Shown in pieces: positions 11,635 through 26,727 of a stretch of DNA of 64,000 bases. The stretch is from NCBI RefSeq assembly GCF_038396675.1, contig NC_088931.1:37127001-37191000 (forward strand). The letters are read 5' to 3'. Both the position numbers and the translations under genes were made by a program. A model generated the notes under the pieces. The model searched no databases, was not told where the DNA came from, and saw only the letters and a program-made list of their open reading frames with translations. How positions within the stretch are numbered: position 1 is the first letter of the stretch; each line of letters opens with the position of its first letter. The stretch comes from Hydra vulgaris. Taxonomy: Eukaryota > Cnidaria > Hydrozoa > Anthoathecata > Hydridae.

Positions 11635-13295
11635 TTAACGGTTACACGAAAACGGAAAATTGTCGAGACCGATTGGTGACTGCGTCCAAAGCAGAAGGTC
11701 TTGAATAGTGACAATAAATACGTCGTTTAGCTTTCGTACATCGTTTATAAATCGTGTTACAGCTGTAAAAAAAAAAAAAGGAATAAAATATTTTTACAAA
11801 CCGCACTTGTGGTGCAAATACAAATATAATTTTGATATTCTTACCGCTTTTTCTCGAAGGTTTGCTATCAAACCATATCGAATCTGTAAACATGGAAAAC
11901 GGTTGCTTGTTGTCATCATAGTGAAGCTTAAAGTTAGTCATGATCATTTGATAGACGCTTTCTTCATCTTCAAAGTCAACGCAATCACTCATTGTCGAGC
12001 CAAATTTTGTCCCTGACGTGTCACATTGCCAAGTCACAATCGGAACCTCCCACAAACCTGGGTAGAAATCTGAAAACGAACAAGTGTACTAATTAGCTTA
12101 GTGCAGAATAACAAAAAGTTTTTAGTAAGCATTAAAAATGTTGCAGTTTTTATATTAACAAAAATACACAAAATGAAAGCATAGTATTCAAACGCAATAC
12201 TTGTTGGGCAGTTTTTCAAATAACAACTTAAAGAGGGCAAGTAGTCAAAAGTATATGGCCACCATCTTACTCCTGGAAACGTAACCAACGAGCTGTCGTA
12301 CAAAAAGCCGTTATCTGCTAAAATTCTAAACGTAGTTTCCGTGCTTTCGAGATATGGGTTTCGCCAACCTTTTGTAATCACACCAACCTCTGACTGAATA
12401 GTTTTCTGTTGGCCAACAATCTCCGATTCGAGTTCTGTAACAGATGCCTTAGAAGAAAAAACAAAAACTTATTAAAATTAAAAGAATATATGTACTGAAT
12501 AAATAGTCGATTAGTCGTTTAGAAAAACTGACGAAGATGATTTTTTTTAAAAAAACAAAAAAACAACAACAACAACAAACGAACAATCTTTTATAACATA
12601 CATTTGCGCTCCACCACTCTGGAGGAACCCTTTGAGATACTGAGTGATCGGCTAGTTCATGTCCTGAATATACAAATAGATAACGTATACAAATACAACG
12701 TTTGTTATTTTCAAAAGTTTAAACTGATTTATTGCATTAAGTAAACTAAAAAGTTTAAAGTTTCAATATCGTTATTTGAAAAATGTTACCGCTTTCGTAG
12801 AGCGTCTTTACTAAGGTGTAGTTTGCGTTATCTCCAGAAACAAAAAAAGTGGCTTTAATTGGACATCCGTTGAAATTGGTAACTCCGTCAAGCAAATCTT
12901 TGTGAAGCTGAACGTTTTGCGATGTAACACTGTCACCAAAAGTTAACAAGATAACTTGGGGCGTGTTATTTTTAAATAAACCACCTGGAATATCTGTTCC
13001 AGCGCACCTGCACGTTGGTAAACGACAAAGTAAGGAGTTGCAAGAAGCTAAAATACAAAAATTTGAAATGCGTGAGAAACTGCGCGTCAGGTTTTTAGCG
13101 AAATGATCAAACATTAAAAAAATACGTCAAAACCAAGTTACCTTGACCATTTTTTGAAACTAGATCTGCCTGGTAAACCGTCGTTGGAAAAGTACTCTCG
13201 GTTGGTAGGACGTCGTTTGCTGCATCTGAAAGGTTTTCCGTTGTTTGAGTGCTTATCAAGCACAGAAAAGCCAAAAAACACGCTACTGGAAGCAT
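11635..13295 (-). CDS. Chitin deacetylase-like (CE4) secreted pseudoenzyme, copy 1
   Basis: Exons 13295-13142, 13047-12790, 12663-12602, 12447-12201, 12069-11845, 11762-11635; all introns GT-AG, 1,074 coding bases, 357 residues. Residues 1-18 (MLPVACFLAFLCLISTQT) look like a signal peptide; then a Ser/Thr-rich linker; then C-LP-C-CAGTDIPGG (59-74), the lead-in of metazoan chitin deacetylases. Motif 1 is TFGD (87-90, normally TFDD), motif 2 HSVSQ (144-148, normally HSxxH), motif 3 RNPY (187-190, R and PY kept), then FLYDSS, WWPYT (220-224) and YPGLWEVPI (243-251). The motif-5 His is Asp303. Cysteines at 233, 238, 256 and 270 and N-glycosylation sites at Asn21, Asn127 and Asn158 are visible. 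The fold is thus kept, but base, one metal ligand and acid are lost; activity is unlikely. This copy has Asn350 where the others have Ser. Confidence 0.87.
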
Positions 13296-16200
13296 TTGTT
13301 TAGTCACCTAAAGAAAAAGCCACATTTTAAATAGTTTGTTCTAGGCTAGTTTTTATTAAAACAAAAATGATCGTGCACAAATGATTACCGTAACAATTCT
13401 TTTGCTATTGATCTGAGTAACTGATGTATAATTGAAAAAACTTCATCAAGTATTTATAAAACTTGAAACGGAAGCGTAGCTTTATGCGCAAACTATAGCC
13501 ATTAAAAAATTTGTGTAGTTGTTGAAATCGTTAACATTGGAAGTATGTACTCATAGAGACTATTAAAAAAAGTAACAAATAGTTTCTAGAGTCTTTATTG
13601 CATCAACAGATTCCTCCGTTTTTATATTTATGTAATTAAGAAATAATAAGATTTTTAATAATAAGAACGAAGTAATAAGATTTTTTAATTACTTTATTTC
13701 TCCGTTAAAGAAAACTTGTAATCTATACGCATACATGAAAAACTAATGGCTGGAGCATGAGGAACGCATCTTCAGCTTTATCGCCGAGCCCGAAATATGA
13801 AAAACTTTACTTTACGATTACATATATGCATCAAAACGACAACTGTGAATAACTAGAAAAAAGAAAATAATAAAAGTATATAAAGAAACAAAAGATAGCA
13901 AACAGTTTAGAAGCACTTAAATGTTTGGCGAGATTTTAGCAATCGCTGAAAATCTATATAAAAAAAAAAAGTTCTCAAATAAAATAAATAAGTAATAGTA
14001 TTTATTAAGTAACATCATCACAAGATTAAAAATCTTTAATCTCGTGATGAGGTTACTTAATAAATTTAATTAAGGCATTGAATCGTAAGATTCAATGCTT
14101 TAATTAAATCTATATTTATTTGGTTCTGCTTTCTTTAAAAGAAACATTTAATTTCGGATATATTGAAATCCATAGATAAAAATGATCGTTTCGATTCGTT
14201 TTTTTAAAATGCTCTTGTGTAGACTTCTTTTTGTTAACAATCCTGCGAATATTTTTTTTACAAATGAGGTCCGCGGAATTTAATCAAATAGGAAGTTAAT
14301 TTTAAATTATACTTTAGAACAACAATTCTGTTGTCTGAAAACTTTGTTGAGTACTTATGGTGAAAATAAAATCGAAATGCTTTAGGGGACGACTCCAGTT
14401 TTCTTTAAAGCACGGCCAATAAAATGCTGTACAAAGAGTATAGTGTCGTAGTGCATAAAGCACTTAAAAAGAGTGCATTACAACGCAAGCTTTTTACAAG
14501 TATCACTTACAGCAAGTGCAAAACAATGGATCAAACCGTGCTATTCGACCAACCCATGAAAACTCTGTTTCATTTTTGTAAAGACGCCAGCGTTTGATCC
14601 AATCATAACGGAGGCACAGTCGCTTCAAAACTCTTGCAAACTGTCCTGTAAATAGAAATCCAAAGCTCTATGCGGATGAAGACAGTTTAAAATCTAAGCT
14701 GCAATTTCTCTTGCATAAGTCGCATTCAAGTTCAGTAACTCCGCAGCAATGTTACTTGAAAAATGATCCAATGCATAAGAAAGATAAATATAGTAAAGCA
14801 AACTTTCCCGGGTGATTTTGCGGAAATATTCAAACTTGACATTGATGCTGAAAAAATTTGGCAATACTACTGTAAAACTTTCTTAATAAGAACCGGATAC
14901 TAACTTTAATTAAATACTACATTTAACTAAAATTATTAATTAGTTATTTGTTGAAAAATATAAATAGCGGCACCATCAAACTACTTTTCAGCTAAATTAC
15001 AAAAAGGCATTTAAAAAAACATTATTAAAAAGTTTTAGATTTTTTTAGACTGTGACCCACAAATGAAACAACAACATTTTTACAGCGGTTCGTAAAACAA
15101 AAATTTTGAAAAGAAATTCGTTTAATAAAAAAAAAAATATTAAAACCAGATAAAAGTCTCATACAGTTTTAATCAAAAGATTTACCATTCTATATAGCTG
15201 TATAAAAATCAGTATGATTGTGTCGATGCCTTCACACAATCATACTGATTTTTACACAGCTTTATTATACTGTCAAAAGCATGCAATTGACAGTTTGCTA
15301 TTGACAAGTATGCTACTGCCATATCTGCATGTATGCTATTGCAATATGTTTTATTGACAAAATTTGAGAAAGTAATTTGACTACCCTTAAAGATATAAAA
15401 TTATAACAACTTCTTTTGCATATTAAAATTACTTATGTCTCGAAAAAATACTCTTTTCTGGGAAATATTTTCAATTTCTTACTGCAACGGTCGTGGTTCG
15501 GTGTCTCTCTATTACCCTGAATACGTCCCGGGGTTGGAGGTCAACTCAAATTTTTGACACTTATCTTTTGATACCAAGTTGTTTGTGTTTCGATAAGAAC
15601 CGACAGGGTAATTGCAATTGAAGCTAAGATAAGGCATAATTTTCACCACAGTTTCTTCAACAAACCCATATATACAAAATGCATTGCTTAAAACGTCATA
15701 ACCTAAGTGTATTAAGTTAAGTTAACCTTACCCAGCGGGCACGGTACGTTTTTTTAAACGTTTTTTAGACGTTTTTATAAGGATTAAATCTAATAAAAAC
15801 GTTTTAAAAACGTACTGTGCCCACTGGGTAGTGTATTGCTTAAAACGTCATTTCTTAGTGTTTTTGAGAAACTATCAAAGTTTATAGACTATCAAGTTTA
15901 TACATTTATAGAAAATATCAAACTTATCATACCTATTATTAAAGAAAAAGAGTTTTGAAACTAGAAACAAATTAAGCTTTTAGCAGTGAAATGAGTTAAA
16001 GCAGAGAGTCATAATTTTGACTAAACTACCTTTACCTTATTTTCATTGATTACATTTCACTTATTTTTTTAATAATTTCATTCTATTAAAAATAGTAGAT
16101 TTTGACTTTAACGTGAAGAGCTAAGTTTATTGTTGTTGTTAGTTAAAAAAAAAAGAAAAAATCAAAGACATCATTTGTATCTAAAGACGGTAGCCATCTT

Positions 16201-16665
16201 TAAAATTGTAATTGTTTGCAATCGACACTGAGGCTTGCGTAAATACCTTTCCGCTTTTAAATGACCGTGACTGTTTAATTTTTTTTTTATTTTTTTTTTT
16301 TTCACTTTCTTTCGGTCAACTAATGACTAACAACTACACTCTTTTATCAAACTAACGCATTATATTTACATTATTGAAAATGACTGGGAAAAAAAAAGAA
16401 CAAAATAATAGCATACAAAGTAAACATGAAATTGAAAACATTTCGCAAAAAAAATTTATACAGTGATTTAAAATAAAAAGTCGTTAACAAAACGTATATC
16501 GCTAAAGCTAAACAATTAACAAACAAGTTGTATTTCAAAGTATCACAGCGAAACACTTGTTGAATAAATGGTCATTAATTTTTAGTGTAGGGAAAGCATT
16601 TATAATGCTAGAGTCAAATTTAGCTAGACATTCAGTCAAAACATTTATCGCACATCCAAAATTTG

Positions 16666-18326
16666 TTAACGGTTACACGAAAACGGAAAACTGTCGAGAC
16701 CGATTGGTGACTGCGTCCAAAGCAGAAGGTCTTGAATAGTGACAATAAATACGTCGTTTAGCTTTCGTACATCGTTTATAAATCGTGTTACAGCTGTAAA
16801 AAAAAAAAAAGGAATAAAATATTTTTACAAACCGCACTTGTGGTGCAAATACAAATATAATTTTGATATTCTTACCGCTTTTTCTCGAAGGTTTGCTATC
16901 AAACCATATCGAATCTGTAAACATGGAAAACGGTTGCTTGTTGTCATCATAGTGAAGCTTAAAGTTAGTCATGATCATTTGATAGACGCTTTCTTCATCT
17001 TCAAAGTCAACGCAATCACTCATTGTCGAGCCAAATTTTGTCCCTGACGTGTCACATTGCCAAGTCACAATCGGAACCTCCCACAAACCTGGGTAGAAAT
17101 CTGAAAACGAACAAGTGTACTAATTAGCTTAGTGCAGAATAACAAAAAGTTTTTAGTAAGCATTAAAAATGTTGCAGTTTTTATATTAACAAAAATACAC
17201 AAAATGAAAGCATAGTATTCAAACGCAATACTTGTTGGGCAGTTTTTCAAATAACAACTTAAAGAGGGCAAGTAGTCAAAAGTATATGGCCACCATCTTA
17301 CTCCTGGAAACGTAACCAACGAGCTGTCGTACAAAAAGCCGTTATCTGCTAAAATTCTAAACGTAGTTTCCGTGCTTTCGAGATATGGGTTTCGCCAACC
17401 TTTTGTAATCACACCAACCTCTGACTGAATAGTTTTCTGTTGGCCAACAATCTCCGATTCGAGTTCTGTAACAGATGCCTTAGAAGAAAAAACAAAAACT
17501 TATTAAAATTAAAAGAATATATGTACTGAATAAATAGTCGATTAGTCGTTTAGAAAAACTGACGAAGATGATTTTTTTTAAAAAAACAAAAAAACAACAA
17601 CAACAACAAACGAACAATCTTTTATAACATACATTTGCGCTCCACCACTCTGGAGGAACCCTTTGAGATACTGAGTGATCGGCTAGTTCATGTCCTGAAT
17701 ATACAAATAGATAACGTATACAAATACAACGTTTGTTATTTTCAAAAGTTTAAACTGATTTATTGCATTAAGTAAACTAAAAAGTTTAAAGTTTCAATAT
17801 CGTTATTTGAAAAATGTTACCGCTTTCGTAGAGCGTCTTTACTAAGGTGTAGTTTGCGTTATCTCCAGAAACAAAAAAAGTGGCTTTAATTGGACATCCG
17901 TTGAAATTGGTAACTCCGTCAAGCAAATCTTTGTGAAGCTGAACGTTTTGCGATGTAACACTGTCACCAAAAGTTAACAAGATAACTTGGGGCGTGTTAT
18001 TTTTAAATAAACCACCTGGAATATCTGTTCCAGCGCACCTGCACGTTGGTAAACGACAAAGTAAGGAGTTGCAAGAAGCTAAAATACAAAAATTTGAAAT
18101 GCGTGAGAAACTGCGCGTCAGGTTTTTAGCGAAATGATCAAACATTAAAAAAATACGTCAAAACCAAGTTACCTTGACCATTTTTTGAAACTAGATCTGC
18201 CTGGTAAACCGTCGTTGGAAAAGTACTCTCGGTTGGTAGGACGTCGTTTGCTGCATCTGAAAGGTTTTCCGTTGTTTGAGTGCTTATCAAGCACAGAAAA
18301 GCCAAAAAACACGCTACTGGAAGCAT
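16666..18326 (-). CDS. Chitin deacetylase-like (CE4) secreted pseudoenzyme, copy 2
   Basis: Exons 18326-18173, 18078-17821, 17694-17633, 17478-17232, 17100-16876, 16793-16666. Encodes the 357-residue consensus protein (Ser350), with Gly89, Gln148 and Asp303 at the active-site positions. The ATG at 18326 is chosen over an in-frame GTG 12 bases upstream because that GTG directly follows a TTTAG acceptor and the ATG opens the hydrophobic signal peptide. It sits 3.37 kb downstream of copy 3 with no gene between them except a remnant open frame on the other strand. Confidence 0.87.
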
Positions 18327-21300
18327 TTGTTTAGTCACCTAAAGAAAAAGCCACATTTTAAATAGTTTGTTCTAGGCTAGTTTTTATTAAAACAAAAATG
18401 ATCGTGCACAAATGATTACCGTAACAATTCTTTTGCTATTGATCTGAGTAACTGATGTATAATTGAAAAAACTTCATCAAGTATTTATAAAACTTGAAAC
18501 GGAAGCGTAGCTTTATGCGCAAACTATAGCCATTAAAAAATTTGTGTAGTTGTTGAAATCGTTAACATTGGAAGTATGTACTCATAGAGACTATTAAAAA
18601 AAGTAACAAATAGTTTCTAGAGTCTTTATTGCATCAACAGATTCCTCCGTTTTTATATTTATGTAATTAAGAAATAATAAGATTTTTAATAATAAGAACG
18701 AAGTAATAAGATTTTTTAATTACTTTATTTCTCCGTTAAAGAAAACTTGTAATCTATACGCATACATGAAAAACTAATGGCTGGAGCATGAGGAACGCAT
18801 CTTCAGCTTTATCGCCGAGCCCGAAATATGAAAAACTTTACTTTACGATTACATATATGCATCAAAACGACAACTGTGAATAACTAGAAAAAAGAAAATA
18901 ATAAAAGTATATAAAGAAACAAAAGATAGCAAACAGTTTAGAAGCACTTAAATGTTTGGCGAGATTTTAGCAATCGCTGAAAATCTATATAAAAAAAAAA
19001 AGTTCTCAAATAAAATAAATAAGTAATAGTATTTATTAAGTAACATCATCACAAGATTAAAAATCTTTAATCTCGTGATGAGGTTACTTAATAAATTTAA
19101 TTAAGGCATTGAATCGTAAGATTCAATGCTTTAATTAAATCTATATTTATTTGGTTCTGCTTTCTTTAAAAGAAACATTTAATTTCGGATATATTGAAAT
19201 CCATAGATAAAAATGATCGTTTCGATTCGTTTTTTTAAAATGCTCTTGTGTAGACTTCTTTTTGTTAACAATCCTGCGAATATTTTTTTTACAAATGAGG
19301 TCCGCGGAATTTAATCAAATAGGAAGTTAATTTTAAATTATACTTTAGAACAACAATTCTGTTGTCTGAAAACTTTGTTGAGTACTTATGGTGAAAATAA
19401 AATCGAAATGCTTTAGGGGACGACTCCAGTTTTCTTTAAAGCACGGCCAATAAAATGCTGTACAAAGAGTATAGTGTCGTAGTGCATAAAGCACTTAAAA
19501 AGAGTGCATTACAACGCAAGCTTTTTACAAGTATCACTTACAGCAAGTGCAAAACAATGGATCAAACCGTGCTATTCGACCAACCCATGAAAACTCTGTT
19601 TCATTTTTGTAAAGACGCCAGCGTTTGATCCAATCATAACGGAGGCACAGTCGCTTCAAAACTCTTGCAAACTGTCCTGTAAATAGAAATCCAAAGCTCT
19701 ATGCGGATGAAGACAGTTTAAAATCTAAGCTGCAATTTCTCTTGCATAAGTCGCATTCAAGTTCAGTAACTCCGCAGCAATGTTACTTGAAAAATGATCC
19801 AATGCATAAGAAAGATAAATATAGTAAAGCAAACTTTCCCGGGTGATTTTGCGGAAATATTCAAACTTGACATTGATGCTGAAAAAATTTGGCAATACTA
19901 CTGTAAAACTTTCTTAATAAGAACCGGATACTAACTTTAATTAAATACTACATTTAACTAAAATTATTAATTAGTTATTTGTTGAAAAATATAAATAGCG
20001 GCACCATCAAACTACTTTTCAGCTAAATTACAAAAAGGCATTTAAAAAAACATTATTAAAAAGTTTTAGATTTTTTTAGACTGTGACCCACAAATGAAAC
20101 AACAACATTTTTACAGCGGTTCGTAAAACAAAAATTTTGAAAAGAAATTCGTTTAATAAAAAAAAAAATATTAAAACCAGATAAAAGTCTCATACAGTTT
20201 TAATCAAAAGATTTACCATTCTATATAGCTGTATAAAAATCAGTATGATTGTGTCGATGCCTTCACACAATCATACTGATTTTTACACAGCTTTATTATA
20301 CTGTCAAAAGCATGCAATTGACAGTTTGCTATTGACAAGTATGCTACTGCCATATCTGCATGTATGCTATTGCAATATGTTTTATTGACAAAATTTGAGA
20401 AAGTAATTTGACTACCCTTAAAGATATAAAATTATAACAACTTCTTTTGCATATTAAAATTACTTATGTCTCGAAAAAATACTCTTTTCTGGGAAATATT
20501 TTCAATTTCTTACTGCAACGGTCGTGGTTCGGTGTCTCTCTATTACCCTGAATACGTCCCGGGGTTGGAGGTCAACTCAAATTTTTGACACTTATCTTTT
20601 GATACCAAGTTGTTTGTGTTTCGATAAGAACCGACAGGGTAATTGCAATTGAAGCTAAGATAAGGCATAATTTTCACCACAGTTTCTTCAACAAACCCAT
20701 ATATACAAAATGCATTGCTTAAAACGTCATAACCTAAGTGTATTAAGTTAAGTTAACCTTACCCAGCGGGCACGGTACGTTTTTTTAAACGTTTTTTAGA
20801 CGTTTTTATAAGGATTAAATCTAATAAAAACGTTTTAAAAACGTACTGTGCCCACTGGGTAGTGTATTGCTTAAAACGTCATTTCTTAGTGTTTTTGAGA
20901 AACTATCAAAGTTTATAGACTATCAAGTTTATACATTTATAGAAAATATCAAACTTATCATACCTATTATTAAAGAAAAAGAGTTTTGAAACTAGAAACA
21001 AATTAAGCTTTTAGCAGTGAAATGAGTTAAAGCAGAGAGTCATAATTTTGACTAAACTACCTTTACCTTATTTTCATTGATTACATTTCACTTATTTTTT
21101 TAATAATTTCATTCTATTAAAAATAGTAGATTTTGACTTTAACGTGAAGAGCTAAGTTTATTGTTGTTGTTAGTTAAAAAAAAAAGAAAAAATCAAAGAC
21201 ATCATTTGTATCTAAAGACGGTAGCCATCTTTAAAATTGTAATTGTTTGCAATCGACACTGAGGCTTGCGTAAATACCTTTCCGCTTTTAAATGACCGTG

Positions 21301-21696
21301 ACTGTTTAATTTTTTTTTTATTTTTTTTTTTTTCACTTTCTTTCGGTCAACTAATGACTAACAACTACACTCTTTTATCAAACTAACGCATTATATTTAC
21401 ATTATTGAAAATGACTGGGAAAAAAAAAGAACAAAATAATAGCATACAAAGTAAACATGAAATTGAAAACATTTCGCAAAAAAAATTTATACAGTGATTT
21501 AAAATAAAAAGTCGTTAACAAAACGTATATCGCTAAAGCTAAACAATTAACAAACAAGTTGTATTTCAAAGTATCACAGCGAAACACTTGTTGAATAAAT
21601 GGTCATTAATTTTTAGTGTAGGGAAAGCATTTATAATGCTAGAGTCAAATTTAGCTAGACATTCAGTCAAAACATTTATCGCACATCCAAAATTTG

Positions 21697-23357
21697 TTAA
21701 CGGTTACACGAAAACGGAAAACTGTCGAGACCGATTGGTGACTGCGTCCAAAGCAGAAGGTCTTGAATAGTGACAATAAATACGTCGTTTAGCTTTCGTA
21801 CATCGTTTATAAATCGTGTTACAGCTGTAAAAAAAAAAAAAGGAATAAAATATTTTTACAAACCGCACTTGTGGTGCAAATACAAATATAATTTTGATAT
21901 TCTTACCGCTTTTTCTCGAAGGTTTGCTATCAAACCATATCGAATCTGTAAACATGGAAAACGGTTGCTTGTTGTCATCATAGTGAAGCTTAAAGTTAGT
22001 CATGATCATTTGATAGACGCTTTCTTCATCTTCAAAGTCAACGCAATCACTCATTGTCGAGCCAAATTTTGTCCCTGACGTGTCACATTGCCAAGTCACA
22101 ATCGGAACCTCCCACAAACCTGGGTAGAAATCTGAAAACGAACAAGTGTACTAATTAGCTTAGTGCAGAATAACAAAAAGTTTTTAGTAAGCATTAAAAA
22201 TGTTGCAGTTTTTATATTAACAAAAATACACAAAATGAAAGCATAGTATTCAAACGCAATACTTGTTGGGCAGTTTTTCAAATAACAACTTAAAGAGGGC
22301 AAGTAGTCAAAAGTATATGGCCACCATCTTACTCCTGGAAACGTAACCAACGAGCTGTCGTACAAAAAGCCGTTATCTGCTAAAATTCTAAACGTAGTTT
22401 CCGTGCTTTCGAGATATGGGTTTCGCCAACCTTTTGTAATCACACCAACCTCTGACTGAATAGTTTTCTGTTGGCCAACAATCTCCGATTCGAGTTCTGT
22501 AACAGATGCCTTAGAAGAAAAAACAAAAACTTATTAAAATTAAAAGAATATATGTACTGAATAAATAGTCGATTAGTCGTTTAGAAAAACTGACGAAGAT
22601 GATTTTTTTTAAAAAAACAAAAAAACAACAACAACAACAAACGAACAATCTTTTATAACATACATTTGCGCTCCACCACTCTGGAGGAACCCTTTGAGAT
22701 ACTGAGTGATCGGCTAGTTCATGTCCTGAATATACAAATAGATAACGTATACAAATACAACGTTTGTTATTTTCAAAAGTTTAAACTGATTTATTGCATT
22801 AAGTAAACTAAAAAGTTTAAAGTTTCAATATCGTTATTTGAAAAATGTTACCGCTTTCGTAGAGCGTCTTTACTAAGGTGTAGTTTGCGTTATCTCCAGA
22901 AACAAAAAAAGTGGCTTTAATTGGACATCCGTTGAAATTGGTAACTCCGTCAAGCAAATCTTTGTGAAGCTGAACGTTTTGCGATGTAACACTGTCACCA
23001 AAAGTTAACAAGATAACTTGGGGCGTGTTATTTTTAAATAAACCACCTGGAATATCTGTTCCAGCGCACCTGCACGTTGGTAAACGACAAAGTAAGGAGT
23101 TGCAAGAAGCTAAAATACAAAAATTTGAAATGCGTGAGAAACTGCGCGTCAGGTTTTTAGCGAAATGATCAAACATTAAAAAAATACGTCAAAACCAAGT
23201 TACCTTGACCATTTTTTGAAACTAGATCTGCCTGGTAAACCGTCGTTGGAAAAGTACTCTCGGTTGGTAGGACGTCGTTTGCTGCATCTGAAAGGTTTTC
23301 CGTTGTTTGAGTGCTTATCAAGCACAGAAAAGCCAAAAAACACGCTACTGGAAGCAT
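21697..23357 (-). CDS. Chitin deacetylase-like (CE4) secreted pseudoenzyme, copy 3
   Basis: Exons 23357-23204, 23109-22852, 22725-22664, 22509-22263, 22131-21907, 21824-21697. Identical in predicted protein to copy 2, and I noticed no difference in introns either. Intron phases are 1, 1, 0, 1, 1, so exon 3 (62 bp, residues GHELADHSVSQR...) carries motif 2 alone. An internal copy of the left array. Confidence 0.87.
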
Positions 23358-26300
23358 TTGTTTAGTCACCTAAAGAAAAAGCCACATTTTAAATAGTTTG
23401 TTCTAGGCTAGTTTTTATTAAAACAAAAATGATCGTGCACAAATGATTACCGTAACAATTCTTTTGCTATTGATCTGAGTAACTGATGTATAATTGAAAA
23501 AACTTCATCAAGTATTTATAAAACTTGAAACGGAAGCGTAGCTTTATGCGCAAACTATAGCCATTAAAAAATTTGTGTAGTTGTTGAAATCGTTAACATT
23601 GGAAGTATGTACTCATAGAGACTATTAAAAAAAGTAACAAATAGTTTCTAGAGTCTTTATTGCATCAACAGATTCCTCCGTTTTTATATTTATGTAATTA
23701 AGAAATAATAAGATTTTTAATAATAAGAACGAAGTAATAAGATTTTTTAATTACTTTATTTCTCCGTTAAAGAAAACTTGTAATCTATACGCATACATGA
23801 AAAACTAATGGCTGGAGCATGAGGAACGCATCTTCAGCTTTATCGCCGAGCCCGAAATATGAAAAACTTTACTTTACGATTACATATATGCATCAAAACG
23901 ACAACTGTGAATAACTAGAAAAAAGAAAATAATAAAAGTATATAAAGAAACAAAAGATAGCAAACAGTTTAGAAGCACTTAAATGTTTGGCGAGATTTTA
24001 GCAATCGCTGAAAATCTATATAAAAAAAAAAAGTTCTCAAATAAAATAAATAAGTAATAGTATTTATTAAGTAACATCATCACAAGATTAAAAATCTTTA
24101 ATCTCGTGATGAGGTTACTTAATAAATTTAATTAAGGCATTGAATCGTAAGATTCAATGCTTTAATTAAATCTATATTTATTTGGTTCTGCTTTCTTTAA
24201 AAGAAACATTTAATTTCGGATATATTGAAATCCATAGATAAAAATGATCGTTTCGATTCGTTTTTTTAAAATGCTCTTGTGTAGACTTCTTTTTGTTAAC
24301 AATCCTGCGAATATTTTTTTTACAAATGAGGTCCGCGGAATTTAATCAAATAGGAAGTTAATTTTAAATTATACTTTAGAACAACAATTCTGTTGTCTGA
24401 AAACTTTGTTGAGTACTTATGGTGAAAATAAAATCGAAATGCTTTAGGGGACGACTCCAGTTTTCTTTAAAGCACGGCCAATAAAATGCTGTACAAAGAG
24501 TATAGTGTCGTAGTGCATAAAGCACTTAAAAAGAGTGCATTACAACGCAAGCTTTTTACAAGTATCACTTACAGCAAGTGCAAAACAATGGATCAAACCG
24601 TGCTATTCGACCAACCCATGAAAACTCTGTTTCATTTTTGTAAAGACGCCAGCGTTTGATCCAATCATAACGGAGGCACAGTCGCTTCAAAACTCTTGCA
24701 AACTGTCCTGTAAATAGAAATCCAAAGCTCTATGCGGATGAAGACAGTTTAAAATCTAAGCTGCAATTTCTCTTGCATAAGTCGCATTCAAGTTCAGTAA
24801 CTCCGCAGCAATGTTACTTGAAAAATGATCCAATGCATAAGAAAGATAAATATAGTAAAGCAAACTTTCCCGGGTGATTTTGCGGAAATATTCAAACTTG
24901 ACATTGATGCTGAAAAAATTTGGCAATACTACTGTAAAACTTTCTTAATAAGAACCGGATACTAACTTTAATTAAATACTACATTTAACTAAAATTATTA
25001 ATTAGTTATTTGTTGAAAAATATAAATAGCGGCACCATCAAACTACTTTTCAGCTAAATTACAAAAAGGCATTTAAAAAAACATTATTAAAAAGTTTTAG
25101 ATTTTTTTAGACTGTGACCCACAAATGAAACAACAACATTTTTACAGCGGTTCGTAAAACAAAAATTTTGAAAAGAAATTCGTTTAATAAAAAAAAAAAT
25201 ATTAAAACCAGATAAAAGTCTCATACAGTTTTAATCAAAAGATTTACCATTCTATATAGCTGTATAAAAATCAGTATGATTGTGTCGATGCCTTCACACA
25301 ATCATACTGATTTTTACACAGCTTTATTATACTGTCAAAAGCATGCAATTGACAGTTTGCTATTGACAAGTATGCTACTGCCATATCTGCATGTATGCTA
25401 TTGCAATATGTTTTATTGACAAAATTTGAGAAAGTAATTTGACTACCCTTAAAGATATAAAATTATAACAACTTCTTTTGCATATTAAAATTACTTATGT
25501 CTCGAAAAAATACTCTTTTCTGGGAAATATTTTCAATTTCTTACTGCAACGGTCGTGGTTCGGTGTCTCTCTATTACCCTGAATACGTCCCGGGGTTGGA
25601 GGTCAACTCAAATTTTTGACACTTATCTTTTGATACCAAGTTGTTTGTGTTTCGATAAGAACCGACAGGGTAATTGCAATTGAAGCTAAGATAAGGCATA
25701 ATTTTCACCACAGTTTCTTCAACAAACCCATATATACAAAATGCATTGCTTAAAACGTCATAACCTAAGTGTATTAAGTTAAGTTAACCTTACCCAGCGG
25801 GCACGGTACGTTTTTTTAAACGTTTTTTAGACGTTTTTATAAGGATTAAATCTAATAAAAACGTTTTAAAAACGTACTGTGCCCACTGGGTAGTGTATTG
25901 CTTAAAACGTCATTTCTTAGTGTTTTTGAGAAACTATCAAAGTTTATAGACTATCAAGTTTATACATTTATAGAAAATATCAAACTTATCATACCTATTA
26001 TTAAAGAAAAAGAGTTTTGAAACTAGAAACAAATTAAGCTTTTAGCAGTGAAATGAGTTAAAGCAGAGAGTCATAATTTTGACTAAACTACCTTTACCTT
26101 ATTTTCATTGATTACATTTCACTTATTTTTTTAATAATTTCATTCTATTAAAAATAGTAGATTTTGACTTTAACGTGAAGAGCTAAGTTTATTGTTGTTG
26201 TTAGTTAAAAAAAAAAGAAAAAATCAAAGACATCATTTGTATCTAAAGACGGTAGCCATCTTTAAAATTGTAATTGTTTGCAATCGACACTGAGGCTTGC

Positions 26301-26727
26301 GTAAATACCTTTCCGCTTTTAAATGACCGTGACTGTTTAATTTTTTTTTTATTTTTTTTTTTTTCACTTTCTTTCGGTCAACTAATGACTAACAACTACA
26401 CTCTTTTATCAAACTAACGCATTATATTTACATTATTGAAAATGACTGGGAAAAAAAAAGAACAAAATAATAGCATACAAAGTAAACATGAAATTGAAAA
26501 CATTTCGCAAAAAAAATTTATACAGTGATTTAAAATAAAAAGTCGTTAACAAAACGTATATCGCTAAAGCTAAACAATTAACAAACAAGTTGTATTTCAA
26601 AGTATCACAGCGAAACACTTGTTGAATAAATGGTCATTAATTTTTAGTGTAGGGAAAGCATTTATAATGCTAGAGTCAAATTTAGCTAGACATTCAGTCA
26701 AAACATTTATCGCACATCCAAAATTTG

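Noticed and set aside
11642-12055. 137-codon frame and its overlapping 102-, 60-, 61- and 115-codon companions in every unit
   Set aside because: They run through introns or on the antisense strand of the six-exon gene; exon joining with matching phases explains the coding signal.
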